Assembly: GCF_018131005.1 (NCBI RefSeq)
Contig: NZ_JAFCJK010000003.1
Span: 496,001-560,000 of the forward strand
DNA: 64,000 nt
Direction: 5' to 3'
From: Bradyrhizobium lablabi
GTDB lineage: Bacteria; Pseudomonadota; Alphaproteobacteria; Rhizobiales; Xanthobacteraceae
The stretch's first letter is position 1. The number at the start of each line of letters is the position of its first letter. This document shows positions 24,811 through 33,310 of the stretch, piece after piece. A program made the position numbers and the translations under genes. A model generated the notes under the pieces. It was not told the DNA's origin. It saw only the letters and a program-made list of their open reading frames with translations, and searched no databases.

Positions 24811-25662
24811 TCAGACGATGGGGACGGCAGTCTCCGGCCTGCCACCCATCCACACTGGAAGCGGCGCGCCATCACGATGCCGACCGCCCGAGCACGCTGC
24901 CACCCACGCCGCAACGGCGCCAAACAACAGCGCAGTAGCGACCGAGAAGGCCAGAATGATCGAACTGCGCCGCGATTGCATGATTGCGGTTCTCGCATCC
25001 CAGATTGCATTGTCGACCCGCTTTTCAGCGTCGGCGGCAGGCACTCCGGTTGCGGCAGCAACCTGCTGGATCAGGTAGCTCCGATCGTCGTTGCTGACTC
25101 CGCTGTGGCCGGAACTGGTCAGCAGAATTCGCCCTGCTTCGGCGCGCACGACGTTGATATCGGCATTGGAGGGGCGCCGCAGTGACCGGTACAGACGGTC
25201 AAGCTCGTAACTCAGAAGCGGCTCCGCGGATACGGTCGTTCGGGAGTGTTCATCGGATGGGCGGTGCGCGGCCGACAAGCCGACCAATGCCAACGCGGTC
25301 GCGCCGATGATGACGCCGAGCGCCCACGCCGTCAGGCCGTGAAGCCCGTCGTTATGCTCGATCGCGTCGGCCGGCGCCGTGGAGACGACGCGTTGAGCGC
25401 GACCGGCGATGTAGCCGCCAACGCCGAAGCTCACCAGCGCTTGCAGGACCAGGTACAGACCGGACAAGAGTGCCAGCGCGGCGGATGCATCACGCCACGA
25501 TGGCGAACTGGAACTGACGCCCAACCCGACCGCCGCACCGAAGCTGACCAGAATCAACGACAGCGCTGCGGCGGTGAGCGCGCCCGCGAAAACCGCGCTC
25601 CACTGCAGCCGCAGCTGGCGCCTGCTGTCAACATATGCTGCAAGAGCTGGGTTATTGTCCAT
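24811..25662 (-). CDS. Conserved membrane protein of unknown function
   Basis: A 283-residue membrane protein. Two hydrophobic segments near the N-terminus (WSAVFAGALTAAALSLILVS and a Leu-rich one at ~65-85), a third at ~115-135 (LTAWALGVIIGATALALVGL) and a last at ~240-260. Between the third and fourth lies a ~100-residue soluble loop with RILLTSSGHSG. The ATG at 25662 (MDNNPALAAY) lies seven bases after the stop of a 24-codon gene. The pattern resembles stress-linked orphan membrane proteins of Bradyrhizobiaceae. No function is assigned. Confidence 0.75.
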   Translation of the reverse strand: MDNNPALAAYVDSRRQLRLQWSAVFAGALTAAALSLILVSFGAAVGLGVSSSSPSWRDASAALALLSGLYLVLQALVSFGVGGYIAGRAQRVVSTAPADAIEHNDGLHGLTAWALGVIIGATALALVGLSAAHRPSDEHSRTTVSAEPLLSYELDRLYRSLRRPSNADINVVRAEAGRILLTSSGHSGVSNDDRSYLIQQVAAATGVPAADAEKRVDNAIWDARTAIMQSRRSSIILAFSVATALLFGAVAAWVAACSGGRHRDGAPLPVWMGGRPETAVPIV

Positions 25663-25669
25663 TTGCGTC

Positions 25670-25744
25670 CTATCGCAGTCCGAAGAACGACAGCACTGCA
25701 AGAATTACAACAATCAAACCGACCAGATAGATCAGCTGGTTCAT
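25670..25744 (-). CDS. 24-residue single-helix membrane peptide
   Basis: The minus strand encodes MNQLIYLVGLIVVILAVLSF followed by FGLR and TAG. A GGAGG ribosome site lies six bases before the ATG, and the next gene starts seven bases after the stop. The peptide is essentially one transmembrane helix with a polar N-terminus and an Arg end. The good translation signal, codon-phase hydrophobicity and operon position argue that it is real. Function unknown; similar tiny peptides often accompany stress membrane proteins. Confidence 0.7.
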   Translation of the reverse strand: MNQLIYLVGLIVVILAVLSFFGLR

Positions 25745-26025
25745 GAGCGCCTCCGCTTGTCCTCCCCTGACAATCACGACCAAGAACCAAGGTTCCTATG
25801 CGCGCGGTGTACTGCCACGCGAGGTTAAGTGCAGCCTCAGCACCGTAAACTTGATCCGGATGACCGAGCTCGTTTTGACCTAAGGAATTGTGGCAGGCAC
25901 CCTTGCCAATCATTCCCAAGGGAAAACCCGCCCCCCTTTTGCGAATATTTTTCGATCTCCTTGAACCTCCGCGAGGGTGCCGAGACAAAAGAGTGCTGGG
26001 GGATTTCAGGGCCCAGTGATTAGGC

Positions 26026-26076
26026 CAGCGCTGCGCGACGAACATATTCCGTCTACGCAGCGCTGTTGCTTTTTTA
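26026..26076 (+). terminator. Strong intrinsic-terminator-like hairpin
   Basis: A 10-bp perfect inverted repeat (CAGCGCTGCG at 26026-26035, CGCAGCGCTG at 26056-26065) with a 20-base loop is followed on the + strand by TTGCTTTTTT. No gene ends upstream on this strand within 280 bases, so either a short non-coding transcript ends here or the structure belongs to a lost gene. Confidence 0.6.
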
Positions 26077-26079
26077 GAA

Positions 26080-26179
26080 TTCAACCTTAAGTTAGAGTCC
26101 ACAGTTGGCGGCTCACGCCCTGATTCCCCAGTCCGTCAGCTGGGAAAACCCCGCACCCAGCCTGCGGGGTTTTCTTTTT
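26080..26179 (+). ncRNA. Candidate small RNA ending in an intrinsic terminator
   Basis: Within the 588-base gap 25745-26332, a textbook terminator lies at 26145-26179: AAAACCCCGCA / TGCGGGGTTTT, 11-bp perfect stem, 7-base loop, then TTTCTTTTT. Just upstream is a second hairpin (CCCAG / CTGGG, ~26127-26143). No reading frame ends nearby on the + strand. Stable hairpins plus a terminator without a gene fit a small RNA of about 100 bases. A TTGCTT at 26065-26070 could be a -35 element, but no good -10 is obvious. The 5' end is a guess. Confidence 0.4.
26145..26179 (+). terminator. Rho-independent terminator
   Basis: An 11-bp GC-rich stem with 7-base loop followed by a nine-base T-rich tail on the + strand. 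It is one of the best-formed terminators in the window, yet has no gene immediately upstream; see the small RNA candidate. Confidence 0.85.
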
Positions 26180-26332
26180 GAATCGGCCGGGGCGTATCTT
26201 TCATCTATTGGAACACGTCGCGTCATCGGCACCGGGAACATGACTCAATATTCACGGTGAAACCTCTTGTTCCACGCAACGCACCGCGTCGCTGGTCGTT
26301 GCCCCATCGCAAAATGACCAAGGGAGTTGACG

Positions 26333-26659
26333 ATGGAATTCCGAAGGATTGCCGCGGCGGCTACGTTGACGGTTGCGATGGCGGCTCCAGCGTTCGCCCA
26401 GGATCCCGCGCCCCGCTCGGCAGCAGCTGAGCAGCAACGCGCAGAGCGGATGCATTATCAGCGGAACAGTGGCTTCTGGCCGGCCGATGTAGCGGCCGGT
26501 GTCGTGGGCGGCGCCATAGGCACAGCGGGCGCCATCGCAGCAGCGCCGTTCCGTAACGACGCCTATGCCTACAGCCAAGGCTACTATAATCAGGGCTTCG
26601 TCTGTCAGCCGGGGACGTGGTTCCGAGGCGCGGATGGGCGGCGGCACATCTGCCAATAA
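26333..26659 (+). CDS. Small exported protein of unknown function
   Basis: A 108-residue protein with a clear Sec signal peptide (AAAATLTVAMAAPAFAQ, cleavage near residue 23). The mature part has a Gly/Ala-rich hydrophobic stretch (AAGVVGGAIGTAGAIAAAP) and a Tyr-rich C-terminal end (YAYSQGYYNQGF...PGTWFRGADGRRHICQ). The ATG at 26333 follows AAGGGAG; the in-frame TTG at 26327 overlaps that site. This glycine-zipper plus YxPG-type layout is common in small rhizobial envelope proteins. Function unknown. Confidence 0.75.
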   Translation: MEFRRIAAAATLTVAMAAPAFAQDPAPRSAAAEQQRAERMHYQRNSGFWPADVAAGVVGGAIGTAGAIAAAPFRNDAYAYSQGYYNQGFVCQPGTWFRGADGRRHICQ

Positions 26660-26681
26660 CGGCTCCGTTCCCTATCGGAGA

Positions 26682-26716
26682 GGAGAGGTGGCCCGAAGCC
26701 GCCTCTCCTTTTGTTT
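26682..26716 (+). terminator. Terminator of the small exported-protein gene
   Basis: Stem GGAGAGGTGGC / GCCGCCTCTCC (one mismatch) with a CCGAA loop, followed by TTTTGTTT. It lies 23 bases after the stop of the 108-residue gene, the expected place. Confidence 0.8.
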
Positions 26717-26768
26717 GCGTCATCGTCCTGAAAAGCCGGTTGTTTGCGTCATCGTCCTGAAAAGCCGG
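26711..26768 (+). repeat. Exact 29-bp tandem duplication
   Basis: The 29-base unit 26711-26739, beginning TTGTTTGCGTCATCGTCCTG, is repeated without change at 26740-26768. It starts within the T-tract of the preceding terminator. The perfect identity points to a recent slippage or unequal-crossover event. The remaining sequence of the 26660-27069 gap shows no gene that I can support. Confidence 0.95.
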
Positions 26769-27069
26769 TCTCGATCGCGAGAAGCGGAATTCAGATGGCC
26801 GTTACTTCCTGCCCGTGTCATTCGCATTCGATTGCGCCGGCATTGTTGCCTAGGCTCACGTCGATCCAGCGGCGAGCAAATTCAAGGAGCTACCGCGCCA
26901 AGTCTATTCGCCGCCGAAAGCCGCCTCCGGGCGGGTTGGCAACCACGTCGGCTCAATCCCCATTTCCGTCAACTTTGATCGCCATGTGAATAGTGGATAT
27001 TTTCGCCAAGACGTGGCCCGCGGGGGCACGTGATCGATTCTTCCAATCGAAGCGGTTTGCAGAAAGCAC

Positions 27070-27711
27070 ATGAAAAACGCTGCACTATTTGCTCTTGGCC
27101 TCTTGTCCGGCAGTCTTTGGCTGCACGACAGCGCTAGATGTCAGACTTCGCTTGCCCCGCCGCTTTCGCTTGCGCCGCCGAAGCCGTCGACAGACCAGGG
27201 TTCGGCACCTCCTGCCACGACCAACAGCGTTTGGCCTCCGATAGCGGCACCCAACGTCTCGCCGCCGCGCGCGACTGCCAAGAGTTCCACGCCATCAGCA
27301 AAGACCAATGTCAGGTCGTCATCGCCGACCGATGACATTACGCTGCCGCGGGCGACCGCCAAGGGTTCGGTACCACCCCCAGCCGCTAAGGATGCGCCGC
27401 CCCGGGCGACCAGCACCGCGGGCTCCCAGCCATCAGCCAACGACATGCCGCCGACCGCGTCCGGCGGCGTTTCGTCTGCACCCCTCATCGGTAGGCCGTC
27501 GCCTAAGCCGGCCGCCGACTACGATGGCTTTAGCATCGGCATCGACGACGACGACGCGCCTGTCCAGACGACGCGGCCCGCGAGGTCGCGCTCGGCAAAA
27601 CAGTCCAGGCCTGGTCAAGAACCAGACAGTACGGCGGGGCAGCAATCGGTCGACCAGGCGGAAGATGAGGCGTTAACCCGCAAGCTTACGATTTGCCGCG
27701 GCTGCAAGTAG
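27070..27711 (+). CDS. Exported Pro/Ala/Ser/Thr-rich low-complexity protein
   Basis: A 213-residue protein with a signal-like N-terminus (NAALFALGLLSGSLWL) and a long disordered mature part rich in Pro, Ala, Ser and Thr. Imperfect PRAT(A/S)-type units recur at about 27261, 27348 and 27399. The C-terminal end becomes acidic then basic (DEALTRKLTICRGCK) with a CxxC. Such proteins are often envelope spacers or metal/thiol-linked anchors, but nothing specific can be assigned. The region of low complexity makes the ORF less certain than its length suggests. Confidence 0.6.
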   Translation: MKNAALFALGLLSGSLWLHDSARCQTSLAPPLSLAPPKPSTDQGSAPPATTNSVWPPIAAPNVSPPRATAKSSTPSAKTNVRSSSPTDDITLPRATAKGSVPPPAAKDAPPRATSTAGSQPSANDMPPTASGGVSSAPLIGRPSPKPAADYDGFSIGIDDDDAPVQTTRPARSRSAKQSRPGQEPDSTAGQQSVDQAEDEALTRKLTICRGCK

Positions 27712-27818
27712 TAGCCTCGTAACGGGGACAGCTCCATCTGGTTTCGTCACCTCGAATTTTCACTTAATCTGGCGGTCTAAAGGGACACTACCGGCTGCTG
27801 TGGGGTGCCCGCTAAGTG

Positions 27819-27857
27819 CGTAGGATGGGTGGCCCTTGCGAAACCCACCCTCTTACG
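27819..27857. repeat. Palindromic intergenic element (GTAGGATGGGT type)
   Basis: CGTAGGATGGGTGG at 27819-27832 and CCCACCCTCTTACG at 27844-27857 form an imperfect inverted repeat around a short centre. Sequences of the form GTAGG(A/G)TGGG...GCGAAACCCACC are, from memory, dispersed repeats in Bradyrhizobium intergenic regions. It lies downstream of two convergent genes (27070-27711 and 27918-28844), a usual position for such elements. Confidence 0.6.
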
Positions 27858-27917
27858 TTGCTCCGCCCATCTTACGGGCCGCGAGCTGAGGCCGACCCAT
27901 CGGAACGGTCGCGCCCC

Positions 27918-28844
27918 TCACCAATCCGGATAGTCCCAAGGTCCGATGATGTCCGGCGGGGCCATCCAAGGCGCCCGCGGCCGCTTGGACGGCCGAGGCG
28001 CGGCTGCGCGCAGCTGATGGCGCGCAACCGCATCATTCTCCTTCATCAAGCTCCGTCCGGAGGATTTCGCGGATAATGCGGCAAGCTGCGTTTGCAGCGT
28101 CTGCACCTGGTCAGCGATGCGCGCGTTGTCTCGGGCACTTTGCTCCTGCGCCGCCTTGAGCTGTTGAATCGCCTCGGCATGGTCGCGAAGCGTCTGTTCA
28201 TGATTGCTTCTCAGTTGCTCAAGCTTTTCGTTGATGCTGGCAAGGCCTTGCGAGATGGTCCTGAGCGATTGCGCCAAATCGGCGGATGTCGAATCGGTTG
28301 ACGTGGTGGGGCCGGTTGACCGAACATCGTCGGTTTCTTTGCGGCTCGGAGCTGGGGGCGGGGAAGGCTGTTCATCGGCATCTGCCACCCGGACAGGCAA
28401 CGATCCCGCCGGACCGCGAAGTTCGGTCGCCTCCGGGGGCGCTATCGAGATCAACGGGGCCCATCGAGCCATGATCGCCTTGGCCTCATGGCCATGTCGC
28501 GAAGCAAACGCGGCACCAAGGATGCCTATCGCCAACAAGAGGCCGACGAGGCCTCTTACCATGAGCCGCTTCCCTCTCAGGCCCAGATGGCGAGCATTGC
28601 TCTCCGGCATTGTCGCCTTGTCCACGGTCGCGTCGCTTCGTTCCGCGGCGGCGCCTTCCTGCGGGATCGGTGGGCTGTCGTTCCCACGCTCCAATCCGGA
28701 GACCAATCGGTCCAACCGTGCAAGTTCTTCATCGGCACTCTTGATCCGTTCATAGGCCTGCGCCAGCGCGTCATCGGCGCGCTGCAGCCCTTGGGGATCG
28801 CCCGGCTTCGGGTCATTCGTCTCAGGCAAGAATGCGCTCTCCAT
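27918..28844 (-). CDS. Single-pass membrane protein with coiled coil, function unknown
   Basis: A 308-residue protein. Residues 1-90 are soluble and acidic with a helical segment (ADDALAQAYERIKSADEELA); one transmembrane helix lies at ~97-115 (LVGLLLAIGILGAAFA). A Pro/Ser/Thr linker precedes a coiled coil at ~185-260 (INEKLEQLRSNHEQTLRD). The basic, Pro/Trp-rich C-terminus ends in IIGPWDYPDW. This architecture is recurrent among rhizobial orphan proteins. No catalytic motif is visible. It converges with the Pro-rich exported protein gene. Confidence 0.72.
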   Translation of the reverse strand: MESAFLPETNDPKPGDPQGLQRADDALAQAYERIKSADEELARLDRLVSGLERGNDSPPIPQEGAAAERSDATVDKATMPESNARHLGLRGKRLMVRGLVGLLLAIGILGAAFASRHGHEAKAIMARWAPLISIAPPEATELRGPAGSLPVRVADADEQPSPPPAPSRKETDDVRSTGPTTSTDSTSADLAQSLRTISQGLASINEKLEQLRSNHEQTLRDHAEAIQQLKAAQEQSARDNARIADQVQTLQTQLAALSAKSSGRSLMKENDAVARHQLRAAAPRPSKRPRAPWMAPPDIIGPWDYPDW

Positions 28845-29566
28845 TCAGTCCGCATCAACGGGATGAGTGCGGCAGTCCACGGTTTGTGGAGAGGATAGTT
28901 CCGGCCGCCGTCTCGATCAAGACAACGGGACCGTGAGGATAATTTATGGCGACCTCGGCCTGGCCACTTCCCCCGAGTTCATGGTTCTCTGCTAATGGCT
29001 ACATTGCTTCATGGATCATTGCGCCGCAGCCCGTAGGACAGGTGATGACGAGATCGGCCAAAGTCGAAAGCAGGAAGTCAGCCGAGGGAGGCCTGTGGCT
29101 ATTCTCGCTGAGGTGACTTCTTGAAATCGTACATTTCGCCAACGCTTCTAGCCGCTGCCAAGAGCGCCTGTTTCAGCCGGTTTGCTACTAGCCAACCCGC
29201 CTAAGGTTCAGCCTAACCCGAAATAGGTAGGTGGGTTCTCCATAAGAGACATAGGATCGCGTGTAGGCGAACGCATAATTCTGGACGGAGGTCGAACAAT
29301 ACATCTGTAGAATTGATTGCAGAAGGAGCCGAGGTGCTCGCCTGCGAGTTCGCTGTCATAAAGCCATAGCCGAGCGAAGCAGGATGAAGCTCTCAATCAG
29401 TTGTGGCGGCGGGCACGCCAAACCAACATCGGAGGCCGCGATGATCATGCGATCTGCGACCTCATCAACGAGGTGCAGATCCCGGCAGCCGTGTCGGCGA
29501 TCCGAAAACCCGGCGTCGCGTTCGAAGGCGACGGGCCTCTGACAAGATTTGCGAGGGAGAAACACG
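28845..29566. other. 722-base gap without a supported gene
   Basis: No reading frame here has a plausible start, ribosome site and codon pattern. Short ORFs on both strands look like chance frames. It should contain the promoters of the two divergent genes at its ends (27918-28844 on -, 29567-30298 on +), but I cannot point to a convincing -35/-10 pair. Confidence 0.6.
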
Positions 29567-30298
29567 ATGAGCATGTTTCAGCAACTTGCAAAGGCTGCGA
29601 CGATGGCGGCGATCGCGATCCTGCTTCCCGCGCCGGTCGCCGCAGCGGAGCAAGGCGGACGATATTGGGTGCCGAAGACGACGAGCCTCGGCCCATACTG
29701 GAGACCGTCAACGGCCGACCCCGCTCAATATTCTGAGCCAGCAACAGCGACCCAGGCCCCATACTCGGGACCGACAACGACGAGCCCAGCCCCATATTCT
29801 GGATTGATCAAGACGGAACGCGCCAGGCATGCGCAATGGCTTGTGAGAAACCCGACTAAACGGTCCGCCACTACGCAGGTGCGGAAGCGATCCCCTCCCA
29901 CTGCGATGGCCCGAGCGGCCCCCGTTTCCAAAACGCACCATTTGATCCTGCAGGTCAACACGAATGACGCTGCCGCGATGAATCTCACGTTGAACAATGC
30001 AACGAACGTTACGCAACATTATAAGGATCTCGGGGAGACGGTGAAAATCGAGGTGGTCACGTTCGGGCCCGGGCTGCATATGCTTCGCGATGACACGTCG
30101 CCGGTGAAGGCCCGAATTGAGCAAATGGCGCTGAGTACGCCGGAGGTATCGTTCAAGGCTTGCGGCAACACCCAAGAAAAAATGCACCAGGCCGAGCACA
30201 AGGACATCCCGATTGTCCCTCAGGCGCAGGTGGTAGCATCAGGCGTGGTGCGCGTGATGCAACTGCAGGAGACGGGTTGGGCCTACGTAAGACCTTGA
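29567..30298 (+). CDS. Exported DsrE-family protein with N-terminal 11-residue repeats
   Basis: A 243-residue protein. A Sec signal (MAAIAILLPAPVAAAEQ) is followed by four 11-residue repeats (separate entry) and a basic linker. The C-terminal ~115 residues are a DsrE/F-like domain: HHLILQVNTNDAAAMNLTLN, then VTFGPGLHMLRDD and VSFKACGNTQEKM with the conserved Cys. DsrE-type domains take part in sulfur relay or bind small ligands; exported versions are widespread and of unclear role. The ATG at 29567 follows GAGGGA. Domain call is confident, biological role is not. Confidence 0.82.
   Translation: MSMFQQLAKAATMAAIAILLPAPVAAAEQGGRYWVPKTTSLGPYWRPSTADPAQYSEPATATQAPYSGPTTTSPAPYSGLIKTERARHAQWLVRNPTKRSATTQVRKRSPPTAMARAAPVSKTHHLILQVNTNDAAAMNLTLNNATNVTQHYKDLGETVKIEVVTFGPGLHMLRDDTSPVKARIEQMALSTPEVSFKACGNTQEKMHQAEHKDIPIVPQAQVVASGVVRVMQLQETGWAYVRP
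29663..29794 (+). repeat. Four tandem 33-bp (11-residue) coding repeats
   Basis: Units start at 29663, 29696, 29729 and 29762 and encode YWVPKTTSLGP, YWRPSTADPAQ, YSEPATATQAP and YSGPTTTSPAP. The pattern is an aromatic Y-x-x-P start and a Thr/Ala-rich rest. It forms a repetitive extended spacer between the signal peptide and the DsrE domain, typical of cell-surface or periplasm-spanning linkers. Confidence 0.85.
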
Positions 30299-30711
30299 CC
30301 GGGGCAAATCGTCATACCGGCGTTGGTTTGTCCAGAAGGGTCGACGCAGGATGGGCAAACTACGACGCGTCCCGGTCAGCAAGAAGCCTGACTTTTACGA
30401 GAGCTGACCGTGCAGAATGTCAGGCAGCGAAACCACTGCAAGGAAACCACTGTAAGTATCAGTGTGGCCGACTACGCTAAAGCACGAAGACTGTTAGCCA
30501 GCTCACAATCTCTATCGAACCGATCGGGTTATCTTGCTTTGAGAATGGCCGCTCGGTTGGCAAAAGGATGAATACGTCCGAATGGTGTGTCGTCCCGGCG
30601 AGCATTGCCTGCGTCGCGGCCCTAGTCCTTCTTTGACTGTGGTTTGAGCTTGATAAGGTTTGAGGTCATGAGCCTGTACATGGCGGCAGAGCACGCAGTT
30701 GGCAGGTGGCG
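30299..30711. other. 413-base gap with a small tandem repeat
   Basis: No supported gene. A 14-base near-perfect tandem repeat (GAAACCACTGCAAG then GAAACCACTGTAAG) lies at 30429-30456. The rest is unremarkable and should include the promoter of the FAD oxidoreductase gene. Confidence 0.6.
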
Positions 30712-32061
30712 ATGTCGTCGACCGTGATGGGCAAGCAGGCGGTCGTGATCGGCGCCGGCATGGCCGGGCTCACGGCCGCAGGGGCACTCTCCGACCGCTT
30801 CGATCAGGTGGTTCTACTGGAGCGCGACACTCTGCCCTCGGAGCCTGCCCACCGCGCGGGCACGCCGCAGGCGCGGCACGTGCATGCACTGTTGCTCAGC
30901 GGCCAGCGCGCCCTCAGCGAGTTGTTCCCGGGGTTCGAACAGGATCTCGCACGGGCGGGAGCCGTGCCGCTCAGGGCTGGTCTCGATGTTCGCGTTGAAC
31001 GCCCGGGTTACGATCCCTTCCCGCAACGTGATCTCGGCTGGTTCGGTTACGCGGCGTCACGGCCGACAATCGAGCGTGCCGTGCGCCGGCGGGTGGAAAG
31101 CCGCGGCAATACCACGCTGTACCAGCGCTGCCGGGTGCAGGAGGTATTGGCGACGCCAAATGGAGATGAGGTCACCGGCGTGCGCTACGAGAACGGCGAT
31201 GGCGCGAGCGAAACGATTGCGGCGGATCTCGTCGTCGACGCCTCCGGACGCGGCGCCCTCACTCTCGCTCTGCTGCAATCGATCGGCCGACCACTGCCGG
31301 AGGAGACCACAATTGGCATCGATCTCGGCTATGCCACATGCGTCTTTGCCATTCCGGACGACGCCTCGACTGACTGGAAAGGTGTCATGACCTTCGGCCA
31401 GGCACCCCAGAACAGCCGTGGCGGCCTGATGTTGCCGCTCGAGGGCAACCGCTGGATGGCGACCATTGGTGGACGACATGGCGACGGGCCGCCTGGCGAT
31501 CCAGACGGATTCCTGACTTATGCAAAAGCGCTGCGGACCCCGACGATCTACAACGCGATCAGCCGCGCCAAGCGCCTGGACGGGGTCGCACGCTACGGCT
31601 TCCCTGAGAGTGTGCGGCGTCATTTCGAGCGACTTGACGTCTTCCCCCGCGGGCTTTTGCCCATCGGCGACGCAATCTGCCGCTTCAATCCCGTCTACGG
31701 CCAAGGCATGAGCGTGGCTGCGCTGGAGGCATGCCTGCTGAAGAGGCTGCTCAAGAGACTAGAGGAAAACAGCAATCCAATCGCCGCGCTGGCACCTGCT
31801 TTCTTCGCCGAGGTGCAGACGTTGATCGAGACGCCCTGGTCGGTGGCCATACTCGACTTCGTGTTTCCCGATACCCGGGGGCAACGTCCGGCGGATTTCG
31901 AGACCACGCTCAAATTCGGTATCGCCCTGACCCGGCTCGCCGCCGAAGATCCGGCCGTCCACAAGCTGACCATCGAGGTCCAACATCTATTGAAGCCACG
32001 CAGCGTTTATCGCGATCCCACGCTCGTGCAGCGGGTACTCGCGAAGATGGCCGAGACGTGA
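30712..32061 (+). CDS. FAD-dependent oxidoreductase (PHBH-like fold)
   Basis: A protein of about 449 residues. The N-terminal dinucleotide-binding motif is AVVIGAGMAGLTAAGAL, the second FAD contact region has DLVVDASGRGA (residues ~170), and the third FAD motif is LLPIGDAICRFNPVYGQGMS. These place it with the p-hydroxybenzoate-hydroxylase-like flavoproteins that include monooxygenases and geranylgeranyl-reductase-type enzymes. The start could be GTG 30706, ATG 30712 or ATG 30727; the FAD motif begins shortly after, so all are possible. It is a stand-alone gene followed by a LysR gene 328 bases later. Substrate unknown. Confidence 0.85.
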   Translation: MSSTVMGKQAVVIGAGMAGLTAAGALSDRFDQVVLLERDTLPSEPAHRAGTPQARHVHALLLSGQRALSELFPGFEQDLARAGAVPLRAGLDVRVERPGYDPFPQRDLGWFGYAASRPTIERAVRRRVESRGNTTLYQRCRVQEVLATPNGDEVTGVRYENGDGASETIAADLVVDASGRGALTLALLQSIGRPLPEETTIGIDLGYATCVFAIPDDASTDWKGVMTFGQAPQNSRGGLMLPLEGNRWMATIGGRHGDGPPGDPDGFLTYAKALRTPTIYNAISRAKRLDGVARYGFPESVRRHFERLDVFPRGLLPIGDAICRFNPVYGQGMSVAALEACLLKRLLKRLEENSNPIAALAPAFFAEVQTLIETPWSVAILDFVFPDTRGQRPADFETTLKFGIALTRLAAEDPAVHKLTIEVQHLLKPRSVYRDPTLVQRVLAKMAET

Positions 32062-32388
32062 ACGAGCTTGCGCATCGGTGTCGTTGTCCTCGCCTTCCCA
32101 CCACTCGACGATATGTCAAATGGCGCCATCGACATAAACCGAGGCGCGCGGCGCGCACATGCGGTAATTGTGCCCGCCATATTTGAAACAGTCCTCGGCC
32201 ATGCCGGCAGCCATTTTCCATCACATTGCACGGCAAGCCCGTCGCCGTCCGCGACCCGAGGGAAGCGGCGGCGTCGCCGCCTTCCATAATCGCCCGGCCG
32301 GTTGGCACGCTGCCAATAACGGTACACTATGCGCGGAGCTGCGCATTAGATTGCACAAAACTGCTCTCCGCGCGATTGGAAATGCTTG
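32062..32388. other. 327-base gap without a supported gene
   Basis: No frame with coding character on either strand. It separates the FAD oxidoreductase from the LysR gene and likely holds the latter's promoter. Nothing specific is seen. Confidence 0.55.
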
Positions 32389-33300
32389 ATGGCCTCCCGA
32401 CGTATTCTCGAGATCCGACACCTTCGTCTTGTCTCTTCCATCGCCAACGAAGGAAGCGTGAGTCGCGCGGCACGCCATCTGAATCTTTCCCAATCAGCGG
32501 TTAGCCATCAGCTCATCAGTCTTGAGCAGGCACTTGGTTGCCAGCTTTTCGAAAGAATCGGCAAACGCATGGCACCGACGTCTGCAGGCGTGAAAATTGC
32601 AACAGCCGCCGGTCCAATCATAGATGCATTGGACGATGTCGAACGCGCAGTCTTGCACCCGGCCACCGGACAGTCGGTTATCCGCGTCGCTGCGAGCTGT
32701 TCCACGATTCTTGGCTGGCTCGGCAAGCAGGCCGCGCGCCTGTCTACGCGATTTCCTTACGCTAACGTGAAGCTGTCCTACGACGTTGGAGACCAACACG
32801 CCCATGCTCTGCTGAACGCGCGCCTTGACCTCGTCGTCACGAACCGTCCTTACGATGACCCTCGGCTGAAACACCTCCCCTTGTTCGCACTGGAGACGGT
32901 GGCGATAACCTCGTCAGATAAGGCTGTCCCGATGACACGATCGGGCAGAATAAGGTGGGCCGACTTACGTCACTCGACGATCCTCATTCATGATCTTCCA
33001 CGTGAAGATCAAATCGCGCTGCGACGAGCGATCGGAGCAAACCCATCGACAAGGATCATGCAAATTCAACTCACTGAAGCGATCTTTCAGCTCGTGCGCG
33101 ATGGCCATGGCATCGGTTTGATCTCTCGATGGCCCGGCGATCACATCGATATCAGCGGCCTCACGATGCGGTCACTTAGTCCACGACACTCGCGTGAATT
33201 CTACGCTTCCTATCGAGCAAGTGCCGATGACGAAGTGCTTGCGGGGCTGATAGAGCAGATGGCGTCAGGTAAGTCAGACAGTTCAGTCAGTTGGACCTAA
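32389..33300 (+). CDS. LysR family transcriptional regulator
   Basis: A 303-residue LysR-type regulator. The winged HTH is at the N-terminus: LRLVSSIANEGSVSRAARHL, then NLSQSAVSHQLISLEQALG. The substrate-binding domain follows with VAASCSTILGWLGKQAARLS. The ATG at 32389 is preferred to the in-frame TTG directly before it. It lies 75 bases upstream of the GST-hydrolase-MDR operon in the same direction, and a LysR-type operator (33311-33331) lies in that gap, making this the likely regulator of those genes. Confidence 0.9.
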   Translation: MASRRILEIRHLRLVSSIANEGSVSRAARHLNLSQSAVSHQLISLEQALGCQLFERIGKRMAPTSAGVKIATAAGPIIDALDDVERAVLHPATGQSVIRVAASCSTILGWLGKQAARLSTRFPYANVKLSYDVGDQHAHALLNARLDLVVTNRPYDDPRLKHLPLFALETVAITSSDKAVPMTRSGRIRWADLRHSTILIHDLPREDQIALRRAIGANPSTRIMQIQLTEAIFQLVRDGHGIGLISRWPGDHIDISGLTMRSLSPRHSREFYASYRASADDEVLAGLIEQMASGKSDSSVSWT

Positions 33301-33310
33301 CGATGCATCG

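Noticed and set aside
25554..26102. Minus-strand frame of 182 codons overlapping the 24-residue peptide and the hairpin region
   Set aside because: It covers the terminator-like hairpin and part of the membrane-protein gene in another frame. No coding character; the peptide with GGAGG site is the better explanation.
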